Shown here piece after piece: positions 1-5,988 of a DNA stretch of 6,006 bases (the first letter of the stretch is position 1; every line of letters begins with the position of its first letter). The notes under the pieces were generated by a model that was not told the DNA's origin, searched no databases, and saw nothing but the letters and a program-made list of their open reading frames with translations. The translations under genes and the position numbers were made by a program. The DNA comes from Spirochaetota bacterium (GTDB lineage: Bacteria > Spirochaetota > JAHITG01). The stretch lies in contig JAHITG010000102.1 in the NCBI GenBank assembly GCA_018817865.1, positions 1 to 6,006 of the forward strand, given 5' to 3'.

Positions 1-1
1 A

Positions 2-622
2 AATGTGAACCCGGACCGTGATTTTAAGGTTGATGCCTTTTTTGATATACGGACGGTAAAAGAGGGGGATACATGTGAAAAATGTCCTTCAAAACTTATC
101 TTTAAAAGAGGCATTGAGGTCGGACATATTTTTAAGCTGGGATATAAATATACCAAAAGCATGGATGTTAAATTTCTTGATAAGGACCATAAGGAGAAAC
201 ATCCGATCATGGGCTGTTATGGTATCGGCGTGGACAGGACTATTGCAGCCATTATCGAACAGTCTCATGATAAAGATGGTATCATATGGCCGATTACCAC
301 ATCCCCGTTCGAGCTGATCATTATTCCGATCGTCAGGGATAATGAAAAATACAGGAAAGAGGCGCTGTCTGTTTACGAAGAGTTAAGTAAAGAGCACAGT
401 GTCCTTATGGATGACAGGGAATATTCGCCGGGATATAAATTCAAGGATGCGGACCTGCTGGGTATTCCGTTGAAATTGATATTGAGTGAAAAGAACCTTG
501 CCGCAGGAAAGGTGGAGCTGAAATGGCGCAGGACAGGAGAGAGTATTCTTGTTCCAAAGGAACAGATCGTTCCCGAGCTAAATAAATATATTAAGGAAGA
601 GTATAAAAAATATGAAGTTTAA
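2..622 (+). CDS. proS: Prolyl-tRNA synthetase, C-terminal part (5' end outside window)
   Basis: Class II aminoacyl-tRNA synthetase that charges tRNA-Pro with proline in the cytoplasm. The open frame runs in from the window edge (base 2 is the first complete codon, Asn), so this is the last ~206 residues of a protein that is usually about 570 residues in bacteria. Numbering from the GTG codon at base 5, a CxxC pair (C24, C27) is followed by the highly conserved RGIEVGHIF block (35-43). Class II motif 3, MGCYGIGVDR (69-78), carries the ATP-binding arginine. The anticodon-binding domain runs from about 103 (PFELIIIPI) to 199 and includes DDREYSPGYKFKDADLLGIP. This order matches the bacterial (E. 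coli-like) ProS type rather than the archaeal/eukaryotic type. The GTG at base 5 is an internal Val, not a start, because the conserved core continues upstream. The stop overlaps the next gene by 11 bases, which suggests cotranscription. I see no frameshift or missing motif. Confidence 0.97.
   Translation, partial: NVNPDRDFKVDAFFDIRTVKEGDTCEKCPSKLIFKRGIEVGHIFKLGYKYTKSMDVKFLDKDHKEKHPIMGCYGIGVDRTIAAIIEQSHDKDGIIWPITTSPFELIIIPIVRDNEKYRKEALSVYEELSKEHSVLMDDREYSPGYKFKDADLLGIPLKLILSEKNLAAGKVELKWRRTGESILVPKEQIVPELNKYIKEEYKKYEV
593..601 (+). promoter_or_regulatory. Ribosome binding site of the SLH-protein gene
   Basis: The purine stretch AAGGAAGAG lies inside the last codons of proS, about 10-12 bases upstream of the ATG at 612. 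It is a good Shine-Dalgarno match at slightly long spacing. It supports the ATG at 612, and so the overlap with proS and the intact signal peptide. The next in-frame Met (residue 25) would remove the signal peptide. Confidence 0.6.
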
Positions 623-1136
623 AAAACAATTTTTTTTTAGTTTTATTGCTGTTTTATTGATCCCGGTTTATCTTTACTCTGCCATGATCTTCAAAGATGT
701 GCCCCGTAATCATTGGGCCTATGATGCTATCAAGGAACTGGCGGAACGCGGGATCATTGAAGGATATGAAGGGAAAGTATCAAGTCAGTTTAAAGGATAT
801 AAGACGCTGACAAGATATGAATTTGCTCAGGCGCTGGTGAAAGCCATCCATAAGCTGGAAGCCGAGATCGGGATAACCCGGGCTACGGGGATCATCGATG
901 AAGTTAATGTGAATGAAGTCTTAACGAAGAGCGGGTTGAGCAAGACAGACGTGGAGCTGTTAAAAAAGCTGATACTGGAATTCCAGAAGGAGCTCGCTGA
1001 TATGAATTTAAGGGTATCTGAGGTCGAGACAAAACAGAGAAACATGGAACTTTCTCAGCCTAAAACCCCTTTTTATATCAGTATCGGAGCGGCTGTTGTA
1101 TCCGTTATTGCCCTGATCATATCCATTGCCAAATGA
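612..1136 (+). CDS. SLH-domain / coiled-coil / C-terminal membrane-helix envelope protein (Omp-alpha-like)
   Basis: Exported 174-residue protein, probably a link between the outer membrane and the cell wall. Residues 1-24 form a signal peptide (KFKK followed by a hydrophobic run, likely cleavage near Ser23-Ala24). Residues 26-82 are a single SLH domain: FKDVPRNHWAYDAIKEL, then GIIEGY, then the LTRYEFAQAL version of the TRAE wall-binding motif (T67, R68, E70). Residues about 113-147 are a charged heptad-like helix whose LILEFQKELADMNLRVSEVE stretch resembles the linker after the SLH domain in OmpM-type and cyanobacterial SLH porins. Residues 154-173 are a hydrophobic membrane helix ending in Lys174. 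No beta-barrel follows, so the architecture matches Thermotoga Omp-alpha (SLH, coiled coil, terminal membrane segment) rather than OmpM. SLH domains bind secondary wall polymers or modified peptidoglycan. Whether the terminal helix sits in the inner or the outer membrane cannot be told from sequence. The tethering role is inferred; the domain call is solid. Confidence 0.88.
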   Translation: MKFKKQFFFSFIAVLLIPVYLYSAMIFKDVPRNHWAYDAIKELAERGIIEGYEGKVSSQFKGYKTLTRYEFAQALVKAIHKLEAEIGITRATGIIDEVNVNEVLTKSGLSKTDVELLKKLILEFQKELADMNLRVSEVETKQRNMELSQPKTPFYISIGAAVVSVIALIISIAK

Positions 1137-1144
1137 TCTTAAAA

Positions 1145-1178
1145 AGAACCTGTTTTAAGCAGGTGCTCACTTTTTTTT
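1145..1178 (+). terminator. Weak hairpin plus T8 tract between the SLH gene and lptD (possible attenuator)
   Basis: ACCTG (1148-1152) can pair with CAGGT (1160-1164) around a 7-base loop. Two further pairs (G1146-C1166, A1145-T1167) extend it past an A-G mismatch. A run of eight T (1171-1178) follows a few bases later and ends only three bases before the lptD ATG. The order is that of an intrinsic terminator, but the stem is short. It would act at best as a partial terminator that lowers lptD expression relative to the SLH gene. The 3' arm also contains AGGTG, the only Shine-Dalgarno-like sequence upstream of lptD. The structure could instead, or also, affect translation. Confidence 0.3.
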
Positions 1179-1181
1179 AAT

Positions 1182-3827
1182 ATGAAGGTTATAATCATTT
1201 TAATTATTAATGGACTCATTAATTTATTCTTGTTCTCTGATCATTTAACAGGACAGACCTCCTCCACCAATGAACTCCTGTCACTCGATCAGAAAAGGAT
1301 GATCTTTATTAATACTTCCATGAGCAATTCCTCTAAAGCTGACCTTGAAAGCATCTGCAATAAACTCAATATCAGCTCCAGGGGATCGAAGAAGGAGCTT
1401 CTCATCCGTATCCGTTCTTTTCTCGCGCTGGATAAAGAGAAAGAAGGAAAGGATTCCCGGGGAGCCGGCAATAAAGGTTCACAGGATACAAAAGATGTGA
1501 TCGTTATTGAAAATGCTGATGAGGGGCAGTATCTCAAGATCGATGGTTCTGATCAGGAGATCCTTTCAGCAGAAGGAAATGTACATCTGAAGTACAATAA
1601 GTTACGATTGAAAGCGGATAAAGTCCGGGTGAACAATCAGACCAAAGAGATGCTTTGCGAGGGAAATGTTATTCTATATGACGGGGCCAAGGAGCTGACA
1701 GGGGAGAAGATATTTTATAATCTTGATACCGGGATGGGGATCATTTATTTCGGAAAATCCAGGATGGGAGAGCTTATATACAAGGGTGAAAAGATAAAGA
1801 AGGTACAGGATGATGCGTATATCATCTCAAAAGGCATCTTTACAAGCTGTGATGATGACCCCCCTCATTATTATATTGAAGCCAAGAAACTGTGGGTCTA
1901 TCCGAACAACAAGATAGTAATGCTGGATGCCTATTATGTTATATCCGGTGTTAAGGTCTTCTGGATCCCCCTTTTTCTGCGGTTTGAAAAAGGGACCGGT
2001 ATTATTACGGCCTGGGGACGGCGTGATGTAGAAGGGTGGTACATGCAGAACACCCTGCGGTTCAGTCTTTCACAGGATGCCAGGGGAAATATTAAATTTG
2101 ACCATTATGAGAGGAGAGGGGAGTATGGCGGAGTGGATATCCATCAGAATTCAGAAGATTCAGAGATCCTCTTCAGCGCATCCGGAGCGTATGACAAGAC
2201 GCTTTACGGGGATTCGAATGTCAATCCTGATACGGGAGAAGTGGATAGAGCGTACAGAGGTAAGGCTTCTTTCAAGAACCGGCTGACATTCAATAAGGAT
2301 GCCGAAAACAATGCTTACAATACCACTATCAGGGCCAGTATCTTCAGGCAGTCTGATTATGCCTATATCAAGGATTTTGAGACATACCGTTCCGTAAAAC
2401 CCGGATTTCATTTTCAGGACAGCCCCATTTACCGTAATGATCTGTACAATCAGGATGTGAACAGGTGGTACATAGACCTGTCGGATATTCGGCAGAATTC
2501 TTCTTTTTCTATAAAAGCAGACTGGAACTACGTCTGGAATCCCATACTGGAGGATTACCGGATCAACTATGCCAACCTTCCCGAACTGCGTTATTCTCTG
2601 AATGGAGTTCTGGGGGAATCTCCTTCCCTTCTTTCCGGGACATCAAGTACCAATACGAATTCAGACACCGGATCCGGATTTTATCCTAAGATCAGATATA
2701 ATACTTCCGTAAAACTGGCTCATCAGGACTATTTTGATGAGAACGGCAGTTATTTAAAAGGACTTGACAGCAGGAATTTTGACCTGATCCTCTCCAGGAC
2801 ATTCGGCCTGTACAGTTTTATCAGTTATACACCGTCCATGGGCCTCGGTGATCAGGCATACTGGGCTTATGATGTGCAGGAGAGTGAAAAAGAGAATTAT
2901 GAAAGGAATTCGTATACATTCGGGAGCCTGGGGCAGGGACTGCGCTTTGGCCCTTCCAGCGTTTATCTGAATTTCAATCATGCTTTGAGGTACAGGTTCA
3001 AGGAGCCGGATGAATTGAATGAATACGGAAAGGTCGTATCTCATTCCCTGGGGATGGGACAGAGAACAGCTCTTTTCAGCGGTCTGGCCTTTCAGGCAAA
3101 TACCTCATATGACCTGCGCACAAAGCGCGGCGAGAAACTGGTCGGCATAGAAAGGGACAGGTTCAGTGACCTGAATACACAGTTAAATTTTTCTGCTATC
3201 AATAATGTCTCACTTTCAGAGCGGTACATTTACAGCATCCGGTATGATAAACCATTGACCAGTAACCTGAATTTTACATATACAAAAAGCGATATCCCCT
3301 TTTTTCTCATTGACAAGATCGATACATTCAGCTTTAATTCAGTCTGGAACCATAATATCCAGAATCCGAGGAACAGCAACCTGTCTTTGAACAGCCGGTT
3401 TTCCGTGATCCTCTCTAAAGACTGGAGGTTCAATCTTTCTACCCGGTCGGTTAATGAAAAACTTTATCTCTATTCGAGGTCTCTGGCTAAAAAGTATGAG
3501 ATAGAGGAGACAGAGAAGAACAGCGGAGAATATGAATACAGGAATTTTTTTACTGATCTTATAAACTCAGTAAACATTTTTCAGCCCTCTAAAATGCAGG
3601 ATTCCTATTTCAAACTGCAGAGTGCTGATATCAGTGTGATCCATGACCTTCACTGCTGGGAGATGGCGTTCGGGTATAACCTTTCACAAAGATATTTTAA
3701 TTACGGACGTATCACACAGTATCCTTATTTTGAGCATTCCTTTTATTTGAGGATCAATATGAAGATCGAGACAGAGATCGGTGTTGATGAGGAGTTTCAG
3801 ACAGCGCCTCCTGATGTGGGAGAGTGA
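1182..3827 (+). CDS. lptD: LPS-assembly outer-membrane protein LptD (OstA/Imp family) with N-terminal SAP-like segment
   Basis: Outer-membrane beta-barrel that takes lipopolysaccharide from the periplasmic Lpt bridge and places it in the outer leaflet, normally with the lipoprotein LptE plugged inside. Residues 1-24 form a signal peptide. Residues ~50-81 form a helix-extension-helix SAP-like segment (ADLESICNKLNI, then GSKKELLIRIRSFL), followed by a charged, glycine-containing linker (84-104). Residues ~105-240 are the OstA-type beta-jellyroll, with repeated strands of the form AEGNVHLKY and CEGNVILYDG. The LptD signature follows: FTSC (C223), then ISGVKVFWIPLFLRF. The remaining ~600 residues are rich in alternating aromatic/polar strands and form the barrel, with the late motif HDLHCWEM (C825). 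Length (881) is typical. The ATG at 1182 is the only plausible start, because a stop lies in frame at 1140-1142, yet no good Shine-Dalgarno sequence precedes it. LptE, LptA and the LptBFGC genes are not in the window. The family call is strong; the substrate could be LPS or a variant glycolipid. Confidence 0.92.
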   Translation: MKVIIILIINGLINLFLFSDHLTGQTSSTNELLSLDQKRMIFINTSMSNSSKADLESICNKLNISSRGSKKELLIRIRSFLALDKEKEGKDSRGAGNKGSQDTKDVIVIENADEGQYLKIDGSDQEILSAEGNVHLKYNKLRLKADKVRVNNQTKEMLCEGNVILYDGAKELTGEKIFYNLDTGMGIIYFGKSRMGELIYKGEKIKKVQDDAYIISKGIFTSCDDDPPHYYIEAKKLWVYPNNKIVMLDAYYVISGVKVFWIPLFLRFEKGTGIITAWGRRDVEGWYMQNTLRFSLSQDARGNIKFDHYERRGEYGGVDIHQNSEDSEILFSASGAYDKTLYGDSNVNPDTGEVDRAYRGKASFKNRLTFNKDAENNAYNTTIRASIFRQSDYAYIKDFETYRSVKPGFHFQDSPIYRNDLYNQDVNRWYIDLSDIRQNSSFSIKADWNYVWNPILEDYRINYANLPELRYSLNGVLGESPSLLSGTSSTNTNSDTGSGFYPKIRYNTSVKLAHQDYFDENGSYLKGLDSRNFDLILSRTFGLYSFISYTPSMGLGDQAYWAYDVQESEKENYERNSYTFGSLGQGLRFGPSSVYLNFNHALRYRFKEPDELNEYGKVVSHSLGMGQRTALFSGLAFQANTSYDLRTKRGEKLVGIERDRFSDLNTQLNFSAINNVSLSERYIYSIRYDKPLTSNLNFTYTKSDIPFFLIDKIDTFSFNSVWNHNIQNPRNSNLSLNSRFSVILSKDWRFNLSTRSVNEKLYLYSRSLAKKYEIEETEKNSGEYEYRNFFTDLINSVNIFQPSKMQDSYFKLQSADISVIHDLHCWEMAFGYNLSQRYFNYGRITQYPYFEHSFYLRINMKIETEIGVDEEFQTAPPDVGE

Positions 3828-3854
3828 GAAAACTTTTACTAAACCCGGTTGAAG

Positions 3855-3883
3855 TTGTAAAATATTATAAATGTATTTATAAT
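3855..3883 (+). promoter_or_regulatory. Candidate sigma-70-type promoter before the OmpA-family gene
   Basis: TTGTAA (3855-3860) and a perfect TATAAT (3878-3883) are separated by 17 bases in an AT-rich stretch just after the lptD stop. The expected transcription start (about 3890) is only some 6 bases before the ATG at 3896. A transcript from here would be nearly leaderless and would not include the GAAAAGG ribosome site. That tension, plus the AT-richness, keeps confidence low. The gene may simply be read from upstream. Confidence 0.3.
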
Positions 3884-3884
3884 G

Positions 3885-3890
3885 AAAAGG
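3885..3890 (+). promoter_or_regulatory. Ribosome binding site deciding the start of the OmpA-family gene
   Basis: AAAAGG lies 5 bases upstream of the ATG at 3896, and that ATG opens directly into a signal peptide. This favours 3896 over the GTG at 3824. The GTG has GGGAGA abutting it with almost no spacing and would add 24 residues ahead of the hydrophobic segment. Confidence 0.5.
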
Positions 3891-3895
3891 TTCAA

Positions 3896-5953
3896 ATGCA
3901 AAAAATATTTTATAGTATCATTCTATTGTTTTTTTTGCCTTCTCTCCTTTTACCTGAAACAAAAACCCTTGAAAATGAATTTTTAAAAGTGATGACCGAT
4001 ACCGGGACCGGCCGTTTTATTATAAAAACCACGGGAGGTGACCCGAACCTTCCTTCTTCAAAGAATGTCCTTCTTTTATATGAAAGTGATCCTCCTAACT
4101 CTTTTACTACGATCAGGATCGATAATGAAGATTTTGTATTTGGCGATGAACCGGGTAAATGCGTTAAAAGGCTGAACATTACGGCCGGGGACATGAACTG
4201 TGTATGGCAGATAAAGAATATTCTTATTACGCAGACCATCAGGTTCGTTAAGGGTCCGGCAACAGGGAAAGAGAACACCGTAGAGATATCGTACCTTATT
4301 AAGAATAAAGATTTAAAACCGCATACCGTGGGGATCAGGATCATGCTGGATACTTTTTTAGGGGAACAGGACGGTGCCCCTTTCAGGATACCGGATGTCG
4401 GGCCTGTTATCAATGAATCAGAGTACAAGGATCCGAATATCCCTCAATACTGGTATGTGTATGATGATCTCATCAGACCCAGGATACAAGCCCAGGGGCT
4501 TCTTCTGAACGAAGGCTGGCAATCCCCGGATAAAGTGATCCTGGCAAGCTGTATACGGTTCATGCGCCGTTTGTGGGACTTTGATGTGGATGAAAAAAGG
4601 ACCTTCCGCCGGACCCCTTCAGACAGCAGTGACAGCGCCATAGCCATATACTGGAAGGGGAAGAAGCTGGGGAATGAAGAGGAGTATAAAGTTGAGACAT
4701 ACTTTGGATTATATGACTCCACGGTAGTTGAAGGAAATCTTTTTAATGTTTCCGTAAGCGGACCCTCCCGGGTCTCGGATGAGCCTTTTCTGGTCAATAC
4801 GGATGTTCAGAATAAGACCCCCTACAAGACGGATGACATTACGGCTGTCATTGTGCTTCCGGATGAATTAAAACTGCAGGAAGGGGAAGAAGAGGAAAAG
4901 AATGTAGGGGCTCTTTTACCCAGGGAGATCAACCGGATATCCTGGCAGGTCATACCTCAAAAGAGGGATAAAGATGTTCCCTCGACCAATGAACTTGTCT
5001 ATAAAGTGAAGATCCGGGGCAAACTTGATGAAGAAGACATCAAGACCAAAGCGACAGTACCGGTCACGATCAAAGAGAGAGAAGAGGAGGTGGTCCCTCA
5101 AAGAAAGATATTAATGGTTAAAAAAGAGGAACCAAAAAAAAAGGAAGAAAAACCGGATTCTGAAACTGAGCCGGTTAAACAGATCCCCTCCGATGTTATT
5201 ATAAAATTTGATGAGATTAATTTTAATGAAAAAGAGGGGACTTTGAATGAGAAAGCAAAAGAGAACCTGGATGAGATCGGTTCGATCATTTCGAATTATA
5301 ATATTCAGAATTTGACAATAAATGGGTATTCGGATGAGACAAAGAGCGGGAAGAAAGACCTGAAACTCGCTGAAAAGAGGGCTGAAAAAGTATCCTCTTA
5401 CCTTATTAATAAGAAGTATGTTGATCCTGATAAGGTCTTCTACAATGGTGTTATCCGGGAGAGCCAACCGGGTGAAAATAAAACTATAGAGGTGAAAAGG
5501 AAGGGGAGTAATGTAAAGATCATTATTGTGGGCTCTCTGAAGCAGCTGTTAACGATGCAGGGAAAAAATAAACTTCTCTTCCGGTTCAGTGAGGATTCTC
5601 TGGTCCTTTTCAATTATAATAAGTCGGAATTACATGAAAAGGGGAAGGTGGTCTTAAAGGACCTGGCGCAGTTCATTAAGAGCGAAAACATTTATCAAGT
5701 AGAGATAAGGGGATATACCGATAATGTCGGGAGCAGTAAATTCAACCAGAGGCTTTCTGAAAGAAGGGCTCATTCTGTGTATGAGTTTTTTGTTGATCAG
5801 GAGATCGATGAGAAGAAGATGCTCTATATCGGATACGGAGAAATTAATCCCATCGGGGATAACCGGACAGAGAAAGGAAGGTCCATGAACCGCCGTTGTG
5901 AGATCATGATGAAGAGGAAAAGACAACGGGCTTTTTCGTTTAAAAAAAGTTGA
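3896..5953 (+). CDS. Exported multidomain protein with two C-terminal OmpA-type peptidoglycan-binding domains
   Basis: Protein of 685 residues, probably periplasmic or outer-membrane-associated. Residues 1-20 form a signal peptide (MQKIFYSIILLFFLPSLLLP). Residues ~24-275 are a beta-rich region I do not recognise, with a patch TTIRIDNEDFVFGDE and a W/Y-rich stretch (PQYWYVYDD). Residues ~283-395 look like an immunoglobulin/CARDB- or NEW3-like beta-sandwich (PFLVNTDVQNKT, DITAVIVLPDELKL). Residues ~399-432 are a Lys/Glu/Pro-rich linker. Residues ~434-545 are a first, degenerate OmpA domain retaining the Asp and Arg of the diaminopimelate-binding site (D480 in GYSDE, R495 in AEKRAEKV). Residues ~565-675 are a canonical OmpA domain: GYTDNVG (D609), NQRLSERRAHSV (R624), GYGEINPIGDN and GRSMNRRCEI. 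The likely role is non-covalent peptidoglycan attachment of an envelope structure; the function of the N-terminal half is unknown. No barrel is evident, so this is not classical OmpA. An alternative GTG start at 3824 overlaps the lptD stop (GTGA); I prefer 3896 for its ribosome site and signal peptide. Confidence 0.85.
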   Translation: MQKIFYSIILLFFLPSLLLPETKTLENEFLKVMTDTGTGRFIIKTTGGDPNLPSSKNVLLLYESDPPNSFTTIRIDNEDFVFGDEPGKCVKRLNITAGDMNCVWQIKNILITQTIRFVKGPATGKENTVEISYLIKNKDLKPHTVGIRIMLDTFLGEQDGAPFRIPDVGPVINESEYKDPNIPQYWYVYDDLIRPRIQAQGLLLNEGWQSPDKVILASCIRFMRRLWDFDVDEKRTFRRTPSDSSDSAIAIYWKGKKLGNEEEYKVETYFGLYDSTVVEGNLFNVSVSGPSRVSDEPFLVNTDVQNKTPYKTDDITAVIVLPDELKLQEGEEEEKNVGALLPREINRISWQVIPQKRDKDVPSTNELVYKVKIRGKLDEEDIKTKATVPVTIKEREEEVVPQRKILMVKKEEPKKKEEKPDSETEPVKQIPSDVIIKFDEINFNEKEGTLNEKAKENLDEIGSIISNYNIQNLTINGYSDETKSGKKDLKLAEKRAEKVSSYLINKKYVDPDKVFYNGVIRESQPGENKTIEVKRKGSNVKIIIVGSLKQLLTMQGKNKLLFRFSEDSLVLFNYNKSELHEKGKVVLKDLAQFIKSENIYQVEIRGYTDNVGSSKFNQRLSERRAHSVYEFFVDQEIDEKKMLYIGYGEINPIGDNRTEKGRSMNRRCEIMMKRKRQRAFSFKKS

Positions 5954-5977
5954 AAAGAAAAGAAAATGATATATACT
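5950..5977 (+). promoter_or_regulatory. Candidate sigma-70-type promoter at the end of the window
   Basis: TTGAAA (5950-5955) and TATACT (5972-5977) are spaced by 16 bases and overlap the stop codon of the OmpA-family gene. Each hexamer matches the consensus at five of six positions. The predicted transcript would start near 5984, a few bases before an ATG at 5989. The surrounding AT-richness makes chance matches likely. Confidence 0.3.
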
Positions 5978-5988
5978 TAAGTAGTATT

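Noticed and set aside
75..317. 80-codon + strand frame within proS
   Set aside because: It lies entirely inside conserved proS coding sequence in another frame, and no known motif was seen.
612..1136. Outer-membrane porin of the OmpM type
   Set aside because: The SLH domain and linker resemble OmpM, but only ~20 hydrophobic residues follow the coiled coil, so there is no room for a barrel.
3824..3895. GTG start giving a 709-residue OmpA-family protein
   Set aside because: It would place 24 mostly hydrophilic residues before the signal peptide, and its purine stretch has no proper spacing. The ATG at 3896 fits better, though the GTG remains possible.
3910..4428. Antisense open frame of 172 codons opposite the OmpA-family gene
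   Set aside because: The + strand frame has a signal peptide and continuous domain structure. The antisense product shows no recognisable domain or ribosome site and is a shadow.
5098..5467. Two overlapping antisense frames with Phe/Ile-rich products
   Set aside because: Their hydrophobic look comes from reading the complement of a Lys/Glu-rich region, where AAA/GAA become TTT/TTC. They are not credible membrane proteins.
5924..5948. Possible terminator after the OmpA domains (AACG...CGTT with a nearby T run)
   Set aside because: The stem is only 4 bases, lies within the coding region, and the T run falls in the loop rather than after the stem.
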